DNA of 64,000 nucleotides from Prosapia bicincta (GCA_036971475.1 JBAIZL010000003.1:106990070-107054069); one strand, 5' to 3'. Shown: positions 23,501 through 33,050, counted from the stretch's first letter. A program made the numbers and translations. The notes: generated by a model from the letters alone, not told the origin.

Positions 23501-24303
23501 AAACTTGTTATAGCGGATTTTTCTTCCGAGTTCATATGTTCCATTCTAAATTTTGATAAATCTAAATTTTTTCTTCTCGAATTTTTTTGTTTATAATCTA
23601 ATAAATTGAAATTAGCGTTCATTTGCATTGCATCAGGTCTGAAAATATTATATTCCTCTAAAGATTTTACTTCTAATGGTTTACTTATTGTTAATTTTAC
23701 ATTTTCTTCCGTATTGTTTATAATAGGGCAATAGGCTTCACCCTTATGCACTGAAACTATACACTGCGGAATTTCTAATCCGTTCACTTGTTTGTGTGGT
23801 AAAATACCTTCTCCATTATGAATATTTTGTATTTTTAATTTAACTGTTTGGCTAGTGCGGGCTTGTATAACATAACTAAATTGTTCCTGCTTTATTGACG
23901 TGCTGTCTGTTTTATTACAACTTCCTTTTTCAGTGTTAAAATATTGAATAGGGATTTCCTCATCACAAAGTATTAATTTATTATTTATAAAGTCTAAGCT
24001 TATTCCTAAATCCTTTATATTGTCTAGCCCGAGTAATAGGTCGAAATTCTGATGAAAGTCAAATAAATAAAATTTAATTGCTTTTTTAGACAACAGAGGT
24101 ATGGTGCAACAAAAATTTTCTTTTGAAGTGCCGTGTGCGGTGATTATTTCAAACGGCTCTTTTTTAATGCTTGTTTTAAAATTTTTCCAGCCTAAAGATT
24201 TTCGCATAAACGATCTAGTACTGCCTGTGTCAATTAATATTCTAGATTTGGTGTTTGTGTCGTATATAAATGGTAGCTCGTTATTTTCGCTTTGTAGATT
24301 CAT
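20515..24303 (-). CDS. pol: Pol polyprotein: protease, reverse transcriptase, RNase H, integrase
   Basis: 1262 codons from the ATG, uninterrupted. Domain order is typical of Ty3/gypsy. The aspartic protease DTGST is at residues 25-29 with LLLGLD near 90. The reverse transcriptase has LDLASGFHQ (Asp395) and YLDD at 457-460. RNase H has TDASN (Asp607) and TDHKPLQWL. The integrase zinc finger is His915, His921, Cys951, Cys954, and the catalytic triad is Asp984, Asp1037, Glu1073 with D-35-E spacing. The last 100 residues are Lys/Arg-rich. All key residues that I can check are present. Its frame is -1 relative to gag and stays open upstream to 24357, giving a 55-nt overlap. Expression could be by -1 frameshifting at 24336-24342 or by restart at the TAATG junction. 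It reverse-transcribes and integrates the element. Confidence 0.96.
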   Translation of the reverse strand: MNLQSENNELPFIYDTNTKSRILIDTGSTRSFMRKSLGWKNFKTSIKKEPFEIITAHGTSKENFCCTIPLLSKKAIKFYLFDFHQNFDLLLGLDNIKDLGISLDFINNKLILCDEEIPIQYFNTEKGSCNKTDSTSIKQEQFSYVIQARTSQTVKLKIQNIHNGEGILPHKQVNGLEIPQCIVSVHKGEAYCPIINNTEENVKLTISKPLEVKSLEEYNIFRPDAMQMNANFNLLDYKQKNSRRKNLDLSKFRMEHMNSEEKSAITSLIKDYADLFHIEGNDLTFTNQIKHVIRTTDEIPVYSRNYRYPEIYKNEINKQTEDMLEQGIIRPSNSSWNSPVWIVPKKQDASGKRKFRLVIDFRGLNKKTIDDKFPLPNITDILDKLGRSQYFTTLDLASGFHQVEMDKNSIEKTAFSTETGHYEFLRMPFGLKNSPPTFQRIMNNILRGIQNETCLVYLDDIIIYSTSLQEHIQRLKEVFDRLRKANFKVQLDKTEFLRKEVAYLGHVVTPEGVKPNPAKILAIKNYPIPKTTKQIKGFLGLIGYYRKFIKNFAKITKPFTNCLKKNAKINIENPDFIECFETCKNILTNEPLLQYPDFEKEFTLTTDASNFALGAILSQDKNGKDLPIAYASRTLNDSETNYSAIEKELLAIVWATKHFRPYLFGRKFKIYTDHKPLQWLFSVKEPNSKLLRWRLKLEEYDYDIRYKKGKLNQNADALSRIQLNITNKRSTNTQHTVEPDLDLSPAGLIQRFFPELNEDNESMVVQLDATDNANLEYDQESDSQTVHSNFEGNTQIEIPISDEPVNFGRNQIFLSLVKYEPKKVKIIKLFGTSKIRLMVEISENNFKEDIVNFVKSYLVPKIKYNLYFEDDFYEKFASCVAKNFKQTELNLVKCNNKLLDLTSEEDTLETISNYHVSKTNHRGIQETYEQIKRRYYWPNLKSLIQNFINQCDICQRTKYDRIPLQLEMNLTPTAARPFQIIHIDTISLEKNAFISIVDSFTKYAQAYRLGSSQATEIADKLLDYFAQFCLPTVIISDNGTEFNNRIVKEILDLHKIKIHFISTQNPQSNGLCERFHSTLIEHIRLLNNQIEFKKDSIIRKVKYAIIAYNNSIHSVTKLTPWEVLFGHINSNSLLDIDLEKQIVNDYVLNHKEKTKILYENIRDSNQRIKEKVLEKRNVNKEPLPEIPSEVYIKSVQKQSKTKNRYSKEEIASIDKERKTGKIKPRHHNTKDKIHLSKIKRPKKIKNVINDQNPSCSYSTQSN

Positions 24304-25379
24304 TATTGAAAATCGATTCCGAGGCTTGTATGTCCTAAAAAATCGTCCTGATCGATTTTAGCGGTCTCTTCTTCGTAGTTGTCGGTTAAATTTTGGGATT
24401 CTTCGAAGTACTCTTCTTTCCCGAGATCTTCTTCAAAAGCGAATGATTCTTGTCCATTAGTCTGGTACATAGTGTAATCGTCTTTTTCGGCTCCTTGTCC
24501 GGTCATTTGATACAAATTCGTTTGTCTAGAAGGCCTATCTGTCTGTCTAGTGGAAATACTCATAGGGGTAGGTTGATAACCCGTATTTCGCTGAGGATAC
24601 TGAGGTTTAGTAGTGTTGTTGTTTGCTTGTCCCCTTTGAGGCTGACCCTGATTAGCAAAAGTTGGTGGTCTATAGGAAGGATTTGGGTGTTGATAAGGTT
24701 GTTTAGGTATTTGGTGGTATTTAAATTCAGTATGTATTGGTCTTCTTACGTTATGAGTTTGGCTTTTCTGAAAGACTGGTTGTTTGCTTGGCTGAGTAAA
24801 CATTTTATTATTTTTAAATTGAAAGTCGTTTGTGAGCATATTAAGTGCTTCACTAAGAGTGTTAGGGTTCTTGGTACGCATTAGTGACCCGATGGGTTCA
24901 TGCAAACCCCTAAGGAGAACTCTTAAAGCTAGTTTCTGAACGTATTCTATTAAAATGTCTTTAGCCATCTGCCTTTGAGGCTCTTTATTCATAAAAAATG
25001 AAATTTGTAAATTTAGTAACTTTTGAATTTTCTCATAGAATTGAAATGGTGATTCGTTACTTTCTTGTTTTAATTCTGACATCTCTAAGTTTAATGTGAA
25101 ACAATCTCTTTTGTCTGAATAACTAATTAATAATACTTTTCTAGTTTCGTGCCAATTGTAAGAGTTAGAGTTTACAACCATTTCCAGTGCTTGGCCTTTT
25201 AATTTAGAAAGAATAGAGGAGAACAGATACTCATTTTGAAAATCCTCTGGATTTTCGCTTACATAAAACTTATTCACTATCTTATCACATATTGAGATAA
25301 ATCTGTGGAGCATAGTGGGCTCTCCACTATACTCGGGTATCATGTCAAGATACTCCTTTTTTAATGTTGGCGTTGCCAT
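24303..25379 (-). CDS. gag: Gag-like structural protein
   Basis: 358 codons, starting at the first ATG after the 5' leader. The N-terminal 200 residues have the helical capsid-like pattern of insect gypsy Gags (LKGQALEMV, ESPFQFYEKIQKLLNLQ, LLRGLHEPIGSLMRTKNP). Residues 200-300 are rich in Gln, Asn, Pro and Tyr; 300-358 are acidic. I see no CCHC zinc knuckle, which is also missing in 17.6/gypsy-type Gags; basic and Gln-rich sequence may take over RNA binding. The stop TAA overlaps the pol ATG by one base (TAATG). Codons 346-348 are GAU UUU UUA, forming the slippery site. Gag assembles the particle in which Pol copies the RNA. Confidence 0.93.
   Translation of the reverse strand: MATPTLKKEYLDMIPEYSGEPTMLHRFISICDKIVNKFYVSENPEDFQNEYLFSSILSKLKGQALEMVVNSNSYNWHETRKVLLISYSDKRDCFTLNLEMSELKQESNESPFQFYEKIQKLLNLQISFFMNKEPQRQMAKDILIEYVQKLALRVLLRGLHEPIGSLMRTKNPNTLSEALNMLTNDFQFKNNKMFTQPSKQPVFQKSQTHNVRRPIHTEFKYHQIPKQPYQHPNPSYRPPTFANQGQPQRGQANNNTTKPQYPQRNTGYQPTPMSISTRQTDRPSRQTNLYQMTGQGAEKDDYTMYQTNGQESFAFEEDLGKEEYFEESQNLTDNYEEETAKIDQDDFLGHTSLGIDFQ
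24336..24342 (-). promoter_or_regulatory. Candidate -1 ribosomal frameshift site U UUU UUA
   Basis: The minus-strand heptamer UUUUUUA lies in gag phase U UUU UUA (Phe347-Leu348), 33 nt before the gag stop and inside the 55-nt gag-pol overlap. Slipping by -1 enters the pol frame directly. I cannot identify a convincing downstream pseudoknot by eye; AAAAUCG/CGAUUUU pairing upstream and around the site is possible. Confidence 0.75.
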
Positions 25380-25673
25380 TATTTAATATTATTTTTCAAA
25401 ATAATAAAAATTAAAAATCAATTATATAAAATTAAAAAGTATTTACTCTACTTTTTTCTTAATTCTATATCTTAAGATCTACTTACAAGTTGATCCAAAA
25501 TACTTTGCTCATTTGAACAATTTTCACTTTTCACTTTTCACCTACACGATATTCGCTCGTGTTCTTAATAGATATGCGCTCTATTAAGTGGTTGTAGATA
25601 TTCACTCTACTTAAGGTTTCCTCAATTAACGGTTAAAACCGACGGACGTTATATTCGTTAACTTCCTTGAGGT
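25380..25673 (-). other. 5' leader of the LTR element
   Basis: About 290 nt between primer site and gag ATG, AT-rich. It would contain the packaging signal, but I cannot point to one. Confidence 0.6.
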
Positions 25674-25691
25674 GTCCTACCGACTGCGCCA
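25674..25691 (-). promoter_or_regulatory. Primer binding site, tRNA-Ser type
   Basis: Next to the 5' LTR the minus strand reads (T)GGCGCAGTCGGTAGGAC, the T shared with the LTR end. It is complementary to a tRNA 3' end CUACCGACUGCGCCA, as expected for a tRNA-Ser, the primer of 17.6/297-type elements. Confidence 0.8.
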
Positions 25692-25982
25692 GTTACGTTT
25701 TATATTAAGCAAGAAAGGTTTTTAAAAATGATTTTTATTTTTACAAACCTTTGAATTTAATAAACAATTAATTTAGAAAACTGTTACATAAATTTTTACT
25801 TAATAAAACAATACAATTGATATGCACTCAATCGGAGTGGAAAACGTCTGTGCGATACAGAGGCGACTTACACACTGCCGGGGCTCTGTTCTCACACCTA
25901 TATAATACTAAAGCTGCGTAAGCAGGAATCTTCCTAGCACGCATTTAATTATGAAATGTTCTCATAAAATGTTTATATAACT
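25691..25982 (-). repeat. 5' LTR
   Basis: 292 bp, same ends as the 3' LTR. It would drive transcription toward lower coordinates. Confidence 0.95.
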
Positions 25983-26098
25983 TATATATATATATATATT
26001 TGTTTGTGTGTGTGTGTGTGTGTAGTTGAATATATAAGCGTATATGTATAGTTATTTATAGAAGTATGTATTTGTATATGTAGGCTAAGTATGTATGA

Positions 26099-26147
<49 letters not shown>
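25983..26147. repeat. (TA)n, (GT)n and a second (TA)n
   Basis: TA at 25983-25999, TTTGTTTG and (GT)n to 26022, and TA again at 26100-26146. The first TA continues the array broken at 19457. Confidence 0.95.
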
Positions 26148-26149
<2 letters not shown>

Positions 26150-27035
26150 TATGTAAGTAAATATTGGATGTGTTTAAGTAATAATGGGTAAAATGTAAAT
26201 TTAGGTATATAAGTAATTAAATATATATATACATTAATACACTTAAATTTTATAAACAATAATATTTATAAAATTATTTGTTATAAGCCATAATTCAGTT
26301 TATCGAATATAGATCAGTGTTGTTTGAGCTGTTGACTGTGTTTGAAGCCCATAATAATATCAATACGTGCCGTTGATGAAAGGTTTCGAGCAAATAATTT
26401 TATAAATATTCTTGTGTATTACACGAACGTGCATTGACAAATAAACATGCAACACTAGAAACCTCATCTACAAATCATGAATATGTAATACATATATTGT
26501 TTGTGTAAAACCATACAATTCAAAATGCAAATTTAATGTACCTTTTAATTTTGGCACTATAATATGAAAAAAACCGAAACTTTTAGTATTAAACTAAATC
26601 TATATAAACGGAAACATCCCTAGATTCTCTATTGGTGTACTTTAATAGTTATTGTTGGAATATAAATCTTTTAAAAATAAATAAACTGCAGGAACGACGT
26701 TAAAATATCCTCTCGAATCAGTGAAGTTGTACTAGGTTTCCTTCTCAGTAAGGAAGATTCTACGCTAAGCAAAAGGGTTTGTTAAAAGTTCAAATTAAAC
26801 ATGTAAATATGAGTTTCATGAAAAATAATTCATCGTCATAGATTGTAAATATTTTAGTGATGTAATAAATAGTAAGTACTGTTCCAGAAGAAATTTTTCC
26901 CAGGAATAATCAGGCAAGCTAGGTAACAATTGTAAACAATTAATAAATAATATAAAAACAAAATATTGTCAGCAAAATATGTAATTTGTTTATGTTTTAA
27001 TAATACTTTTAAAGGCAAGACTAATAAAATAATTG
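26148..27035. other. Intergenic, nothing recognised
   Basis: No coding or repeat structure that I can support. Confidence 0.4.
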
Positions 27036-27039
27036 ATCA

Positions 27040-27417
27040 TCAGAAAAGAGAGAGAAACAGAGATAGATAGATAGATATAGGTAGAGGAAGAGAAAAAAGA
27101 GAGGGAGAGAGAAAAAGAGGGAGAGAGAAAAAGAGGGAGAGAGAAAAAGAGGGAGAGAGAAAAAGAGAGATAATAGAGAGAAAGGGGGGAGAGAGAGAAA
27201 TTAGATAGATAGATAGAGATAGAGGGAGAGAGAGGGGGGAGAGAGAGTAGATAGATAGATAGATAGATAGATGAAAATAGAGGGAAACAGAGAGGGACAG
27301 AGAGAGAAAGAGGGGGAGGGAAATAGAGAGAAAGAGGGGGAAAGAAAGAGTAAGAGGGAGAGAGAGTAGATAGATAAATAGAGATAGAGAGAGAAAGAAA
27401 GAGAGAGGGAGAGAGAT

Positions 27418-27449
<32 letters not shown>

Positions 27450-27540
27450 GAGGGAAAGAGAGAGGGAGGGAGAGAGATAGAAAGAGAGAGAGAGAGGGAG
27501 AGAAAGAGGAGGAGAAAGAGAGAGAAGTGGAAAATATTAA
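27040..27540. repeat. 500-bp polypurine tract, (GA)n with (GATA)n blocks
   Basis: The plus strand is almost entirely A and G, broken only by T of GATA units (GATAGATAGATA at about 27062, 27205, 27250, 27420). Units of GGGAGAGAGAAAAAGA recur at about 18-bp spacing from 27105 to 27165. Long Leu-Ser frames on the minus strand are artefacts. Confidence 0.95.
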
Positions 27541-28150
27541 AATGTGCATATGTTTTCAGATGAGTGATGGGGTAGTGGTATCTAGGAAGAAATCCCATGT
27601 GGAAGTTATAATGCAAAAAGAAATTACAAAATTATTGAAGAACCATTCAAGAAGATTTACTTACTAAATGTAATTTATGACCTTTGTAATTTCTTAAAAG
27701 AAACAGTCTCTACGAGTCTGGGAAAAGTATTACTATCTGGATGAAAAACGCAAAGAATGAAAGAACAAGATAAAAATACAAATAACTCAAATGGATGTCA
27801 TAATTTGAACTTCAAAAACATCAAAATGAGAAAATTTACGAAATTGTCCAATGAAAAACAGATGGAAGAAATGAAACCACAGTTAATTTCAAGAAGAGAG
27901 AAAACAACTTATATTTCACGATCATGCTTGAAGAACGGTGGAAAATATGAAATTATACTCTAAAAACTTTAAAAAGCCGATTAAAACATACTTAGATTCA
28001 TTAGATAAAAAATAAAAACGATGGAAGAAAGAAATCCAACTGAGCCTAACGTGTCAATTAGGAATCGGTAACGTTCGTCGGGTGAAACCGAGCTAAATAT
28101 AGGATGTGACTTTGTTGAGGTACAGAGAGTTGGCTACTATAACATTATTA
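27541..28150. other. Intergenic, nothing recognised
   Basis: A 68-codon frame at 27757-27963 is Lys/Asn-rich with no motif. Not called. Confidence 0.4.
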
Positions 28151-28154
28151 CGTA

Positions 28155-28237
28155 AGTGAGAGAGAGAGGGGGGAGGAGAGGAAGAGAGAGAGGGGGGAGA
28201 GGAAGAGGGAGAGGGAGAGAGAGGAGGGGAAGAGAGA
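28155..28237. repeat. (GA)n/GGGGGAGA purine tract
   Basis: About 80 bp of GAGAGA interspersed with GGGG. Confidence 0.95.
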
Positions 28238-28329
28238 TTATAATTAGATACATACCTTGTTTAGCGTTAACCAATGTTTTTACTATTTAAAAACTATTTC
28301 TCGTCGAAAAAGTTTCAAACACTTATAAA

Positions 28330-28607
28330 GGGCTAACTTCATGCAAACTATCATCGCACATCACGATTCGAAACGAGACACAGTTCGCGCTAAAACACTC
28401 GTCGTTCGTAAATACTGAAACACTACTGTGAAGCGGTTATCAGTTCGTTGCGAGTTGGACAACTGACCGTCAACTCGCTGACGGTTATTCACTGGTTTGT
28501 TTGTTGTAGCGATTGTGTTACGAAAATAGTTTGTCAGAGGTAAAGTCCAATTTGTCTCGACGAACTGATAAAAACATACTGAAGAACAGCAATAAACACT
28601 GTCTACT
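28330..28607 (+). promoter_or_regulatory. Possible core promoter and 5' leader
   Basis: A CpG-richer island in otherwise AT-rich DNA. ATCAGTTCG at 28439-28447 fits the arthropod initiator TCAGTY with A+1 at 28442. CGTCA at about +27 to +31 is one base off the downstream promoter element. No TATA box. Inference only. Confidence 0.25.
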
Positions 28608-28679
28608 ATGCTTGGAGAAGCTCTTGAATGCTGCAGTTCCTTTGAATGTTTTCTTAAAAATTGTTGCAAAGATGTATAA
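28608..28679 (+). CDS. Possible short first exon, Cys-rich N-terminus
   Basis: ATG at 28608 opens 23 codons (MLGEALECCSSFECFLKNCC...) before a stop. A GT at 28674 (GAT|GTATAA) could be a splice donor after codon 22. The paired cysteines would suit palmitoylation. I do not recognise the protein and found no second exon nearby. Weak call, supported only by composition and the initiator upstream. Confidence 0.2.
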   Translation: MLGEALECCSSFECFLKNCCKDV

Positions 28680-29571
28680 CCAAATAATGTGGTCTTATAG
28701 CAAGATGTGGTGCTACAACGTATCGTTATTTGTCGTGTTTGGTATTATATAAACGTAGAATTAAAACCAAAATAATTTGTAAAATCAATTTTAATTCCAT
28801 ATGGCTTATTTCTACAACTTTCTAATTTGTTAGTTACCTAATTGTTTGTTGTTTTTTCCTCACTGACCAAAAACACTTTTAACCAGTAACGCTTAAACTA
28901 GTGGTGTGTATAGCATTTGATTTCATGGAGGAGGGCGCCTCTAGGTGTCTGTAAAAAATGTTTTCATTTCCCCATGTGTTTAGGAAACAGAGATTATTTT
29001 ATTTGGGTAATATTAGAAAAAAAATACATCTCTGTTATTCCTTGTAACCGCAAGCTGCGTGGCGTGGTGCTGTCAAAACAAAAACCTATTTGATTTACAA
29101 AAAAAATTGTATTTTCATTAAAAAGAGAATAAAAAAATGAAGGGATATGGTAACAAACATGAAACACATTTATTAAGAAATCAAATATCTGTACACCATC
29201 TCGGTGCATCATTGTTCTGTTCTCATGAACTCCTTTTAGCCTTACATATTGTTTCATTTCTTTTTTTTTCACTTTATTTTTATCTTTTTTCATGTAATAA
29301 TTTACCCATTTTCCTTATGTTTCTGCAGATAATAGGTTAAATAAGAAGTGAAAATACCTTGTAATTAATTGAATTATAGACATTATGTCAATATAATAAT
29401 TTTAATTATGCACACATTTACATTTAAGGACGTAATGACTAAACATATGATAGTTTAAAGAAGTGGTTACAGGAGATGGAACTTTGGGTACCAACAGAGG
29501 CAAGAAATCATTGTTTGAAAATAGCAGTTTGTAAAAAAAGAAATTTTCAGGAAAATACAATATACTGTAAT
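28680..29571. other. Intergenic (or intron of the putative gene), nothing recognised
   Basis: AT-rich. The minus frame 28994-29293 has no motif. Confidence 0.35.
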
Positions 29572-29586
29572 CTCTCTCTCTCCCTG

Positions 29587-29641
<55 letters not shown>
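29572..29641. repeat. (TC)n(TA)n compound microsatellite
   Basis: CTCTCTCTCCCTGCCTC lead-in, about 15 TC units, then about 12 TA units. Confidence 0.95.
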
Positions 29642-30340
29642 GTATAATATATAATATATTTAATACAGGATACTATAAAACAAATCTCTTTCATCCCCCA
29701 AGAGTTGTACCCCCTAACATTGCCCTTATTCTCTGACTACCTCCTGGAGTAAAACAAGTTTTATAAAATAAGCTTAAGTCTTTCCAGTTTTCTAGTGTAA
29801 GTTAATATTTTGTTTATTAGTTCAATGTATCTTTCTCTTAGATGTTTGAAAAACATTGCTAATTTTTAAGTAAATTCACTATTACTTAATTCTTTTCATT
29901 TATTCTACCCTATATGTTTTCATGTTAAGAAGTATATTGTGCAACCCTTATAAACAGAGAGCAAAGGTAACCGTCAATCAGTTCTTCCCTGTTAGTTAAA
30001 TAAAAACAGTCATATAAGATAAAATAACTTTATAACCGCTCTCACATTTAAACGATTTTCTACGTTCGGCAACACTTCATAATACCAGCACAAATGCCAG
30101 AAGCCCTCCTGTTTCTATATTCCTACCGGGAGTCATTGTAATATATAGAGACGGCAGGGGTTGCCAACCCCTTCTTCTTTGATAGACTGACGCAGTATAT
30201 GGTACATAGAGTATTTCTCTGTGTTCCCCCCTTTTCTTTGACTCGGTACGTTTAAAATGTTTTATATTTGACAAGCCCATAGCGCGGGTATCCCTGAAGT
30301 CTTTGTTCAACTCATTCTATTAGTTCACACTCTTCTGATA
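29642..30340. other. Intergenic, nothing recognised
   Basis: Somewhat GC-richer at 30060-30290. A 77-codon minus frame there has no recognisable domain. Confidence 0.4.
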
Positions 30341-30362
30341 TATATATATATATATATAAATA

Positions 30363-30592
30363 TCGCAATATGTTTTCTTGTGTATTAATAAAGAACAAAA
30401 GTCAAAATACAAATACAAGAATTATATTTGAATTTACAATTCAAAGCTTTTCGTTGGCAAACAGTACCAACATCATCAGGAATATTAAACCTTAATATTC
30501 CTGATGATGTTGGTACTGTTAGCCAACGAAAAGCTTTGAATTGTAAATTCAAATATAATTCTTGTATTTGTATTTTGACTTTTGTTCTTTAT
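30363..30592. mobile_element. (TA)n-bounded foldback element 3, near-perfect palindrome
   Basis: Arms 30388-30489 and 30491-30590 are nearly identical with almost no spacer. The left end has an extra 25 bp with ATGTTTTCTTGTGTATTA. Right core, plus 30497-30541: stem I AUUC/GAAU (4 perfect pairs), junction CUGAUGAU, stem II GUUGG/CCAAC, GAA, stem III AAGCUU, U. The left core (30438-30484, minus) matches. ATTCTTGT follows about 20 nt after the predicted cleavage site. (TA)n lies on both sides. Confidence 0.85.
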
Positions 30593-30653
30593 ATATATAT
30601 ATATATTGTATTCCTTGATTGAATTTCTTTTTTCTGTTTTATTTATACGTAAC

Positions 30654-30940
30654 TGAATGGCACTTTCATAAACAAGAATTTTCACTTTAGTTTTTTCATA
30701 CATTGAAGCTTTTCGTTGATTGGCAGTATCAGCATTTTCAAAATTTTCAAAGTACCTTATAGTTCTATGACTTCATCTGGACTCATAATATATGGCCTAC
30801 TTCATTCCAGATGTAGTCAAATAACTATAACGTACTTTGAAAATTTTGATAATGCTGTTACTGCCAATCAGCGAAAAGCTTGAATGTATGAAGAAAACTA
30901 AAATGAAAATTCTTGTTTATGAAAGTGTCATTTAATTGTA
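30654..30940. mobile_element. Foldback element 4 with hammerhead-like cores
   Basis: Arms 30654-30775 and 30815-30940. Right core, plus 30840-30887: stem I AUU/AAU, junction UUGAUAAU, stem II GCUGUU/AAUCAGC region, GAA, AAGCUU, then G (not a permitted cleavage base). The left core (minus, 30700-30745) has GCUGAU/AUCAAC and C at the cleavage position. Each arm carries one different stem II mismatch, so the ancestor was a perfect GCUGAU/AUCAGC. Confidence 0.8.
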
Positions 30941-30947
30941 CATATAT

Positions 30948-31330
30948 ATTGTTCAAATTTGCAATCGTTTATAAAATCCTTGTAATTCATCCACTCAAGA
31001 CCAAATACATTTTTTTAAACTTTGAGGGGCTTATCATTGATGTTAATACAGTTAAAAAAATATTAATTCACTAATTTTATTACTGAATTATTTAAATTTT
31101 ATATGGGAGAAAAACGTTTCACAAAAGAGTCAAGGTATGTAATATAGTTATTTCGCCCCATTAGGCCTAAAATAAGTAACAAAATATGATCTAATAAAAC
31201 AGCGGTTTTATATTGTAGGTTATGCGGTAGAACAGCTGTTTTAAAGTATAGGTTATGTTACTTTATTTATATTAATTGTAATTATTTAATAAAAAGTAAC
31301 TAAAATAAAAACTCTTTTTGTTTATCCAAA
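30948..31330 (-). repeat. SINE-like repeat (AACAGCTGTT family), near full length, reverse
   Basis: TTGTTCAAATTTGCAATCG, TCATTGATGTTAATAC, AAAATAAGTAACAAAATATG, AAAACAGCGGTTTTAT, GCGGTAGAACAGCTGTTTTA in reversed family order, then GTAACTAAAATAAAAAC. Confidence 0.65.
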
Positions 31331-32600
31331 TAGGAATAAACTTTAAAAAAATGTTTGTTTCTGTTACGTGTTCGTCTTTAGGCTCTGCTCTATTTATATC
31401 TTCAAATAAACCCGTTGTAGTATCTCATTTTTCCTGAGTTATTTCGCGGCAAGGAAAATATATAACGCGGAAATATTGGTAAGTTGTCAAACGCCAGCGA
31501 TGTCGCTATTGCCTCGCCGAAGTTTATTTTCTTAGCCTGAACAAAGAAATTCGCAGTATAGACGGTAGATGTCTCTACTGACGTGTTTTATGAAACATTT
31601 ATCCGTTCTGAAGTTTGTTTGCGGTCAATCGATGGGAGAAACAAACAAACTGTAAAAGCAGTGGGATGTATTCAATGCTTCTGCGATTCTTCGTTGCGAC
31701 TCGACGCCAATTATCAAAGCCTTCAGAATCGTTTAGACAAGGAAGTCATTTTCCCACGATTTCAATTCGTTTCATGAATTGTCTTTATTGAGCAAGAAAA
31801 ACTAATTTCCGTTTTTATAATGAATCGGGAGAAATTAACTAAAACCGTCAACTTTTTGAATAGTTTTAAATTCGCTACAAAAATATTTACCAAATTTATA
31901 ACTTTTGTGACACATTTTGAAATTTGTTTTTAATTAGTCGAGTTTGTAAGATACTAAAATTAAAAACAGTTGAAAAATATACCATTTGGAATTAGAAAAT
32001 TAAAAGGTCTCCACGTTAAGACAAATTCCTCACTTCTAGAAATTGTAATTTTAGTAAAAATAATTAAAACCATTAAAAAATGTATTAATACAACCTGTAC
32101 ATGCAAATACAGTTTAGATCTATATAATTATGAAAAATACAATATATAATCAAACATTAATGCTTGTAATTTACGATTGTCATTTTTTGTAGGTTAGGTT
32201 TCATCTTCATACATCTAAGATTTTCATACTCGTGAAAGCTATTAATATAACAAGGATGTAATTATGTAATACTACATCTAATATATTGTAAAGTAATATT
32301 GATGTTCATACGTAGTACATTTACAACTTAGCGAACGTATAATTAATCTAAACTTTCCTACAACATCGAGTAATATTCATCAGTGTCTACGTTGGCCACT
32401 AGGCAGCGCTGTTTAGCCTGGCAGCAGCGGTTTTAATTACAAGTGTCTTATAGTGTGGCAAAGCGTGATCGTAGTTTGTTAATGGGGTTTGTAGGATTTG
32501 ATTTTGGAGGGAGCCAAACTCTACCTTTTTACAAAAAACCAAAAAAAGGTTTTCGTTTCAATTTTGGGTTTGTATCATTTTTTTCTTTGGTGATAATACA
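31331..32600. other. Intergenic; non-repetitive GC-richer stretch 31370-31780
   Basis: 31370-31780 is unlike the surrounding DNA in composition and could be single-copy functional sequence. The 64-codon frame at 31583-31777 has no motif that I recognise. The rest is AT-rich. Confidence 0.35.
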
Positions 32601-32601
32601 A

Positions 32602-32602
<1 letters not shown>

Positions 32603-32691
<89 letters not shown>

Positions 32692-32692
32692 G

Positions 32693-32776
<84 letters not shown>
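32603..32776. repeat. Compound (TA)(CA)(TA)(TC)(TA) microsatellite
   Basis: TA to 32637, CA to 32653, TA to 32689, TC from 32693 to 32740 with the CTCTCTCTCCCTCTC lead-in, then TA to 32775. Confidence 0.95.
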
Positions 32777-32781
<5 letters not shown>

Positions 32782-32877
32782 TAAATTAAAAATATATCAA
32801 AAACAAGAATACTTTTAACGAATATATTTATTCAAAGCTTTTCGCCGATTAAATATAGTATCAGCATCTTCAGGAAA

Positions 32878-32921
<44 letters not shown>

Positions 32922-33044
32922 CCTGAAGATGCTGATACTATTTAATCGGCGAAAAGCTTTGAATAAATATATTCGTTAAAAGTATTCTTGTTTTTGAAAT
33001 ATTTTTAATTTATTAACTATATTACAAGAAAACATATCACCATA

Positions 33045-33050
<6 letters not shown>
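32777..33050. mobile_element. (TA)n-bounded foldback element 5 with poly(T) centre
   Basis: Arms about 32777-32880 and 32921-33012 around about 38 T. The right end has an extra stretch with TTACAAGAAAACATATCACC. Right core, plus 32920-32963: stem I UUC/GAA, junction CUGAAGAU, stem II GCUGAU/AUCGGC, GAA, stem III AAGCUU, U. The left core (32831-32875, minus) matches. TATTCTTGTTTTT follows 25 nt after the predicted cleavage site. Confidence 0.85.

Larger units (their letters stand above)
19458..25982 (-). mobile_element. Ty3/gypsy LTR retrotransposon, 17.6/297-like, complete, no env
   Basis: A 6525-bp element on the minus strand with 291/292-bp LTRs, a primer site, gag, pol and a purine tract. 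TATA is duplicated at 19454-19457 and 25983-25986. LTR ends AGTTA...TAACT, a 4-bp TATA-type target and a tRNA-Ser-like primer site match insect gypsy/17.6/297 elements. The LTRs differ only at one spot (19635 versus 25869: one substitution plus one indel), implying a recent insertion. The 750 bp between pol and the 3' LTR hold no envelope frame, so it should behave as an intracellular retrotransposon and not an infectious errantivirus. Confidence 0.95.

Noticed and set aside
21983..24884. Plus-strand frames of 60-144 codons
   Set aside because: They lie antisense to intact gag and pol and have no domains.
26990..27616. Leu-Ser-rich minus-strand frames of 169-208 codons
   Set aside because: Translation of the polypurine tract; no real protein features.
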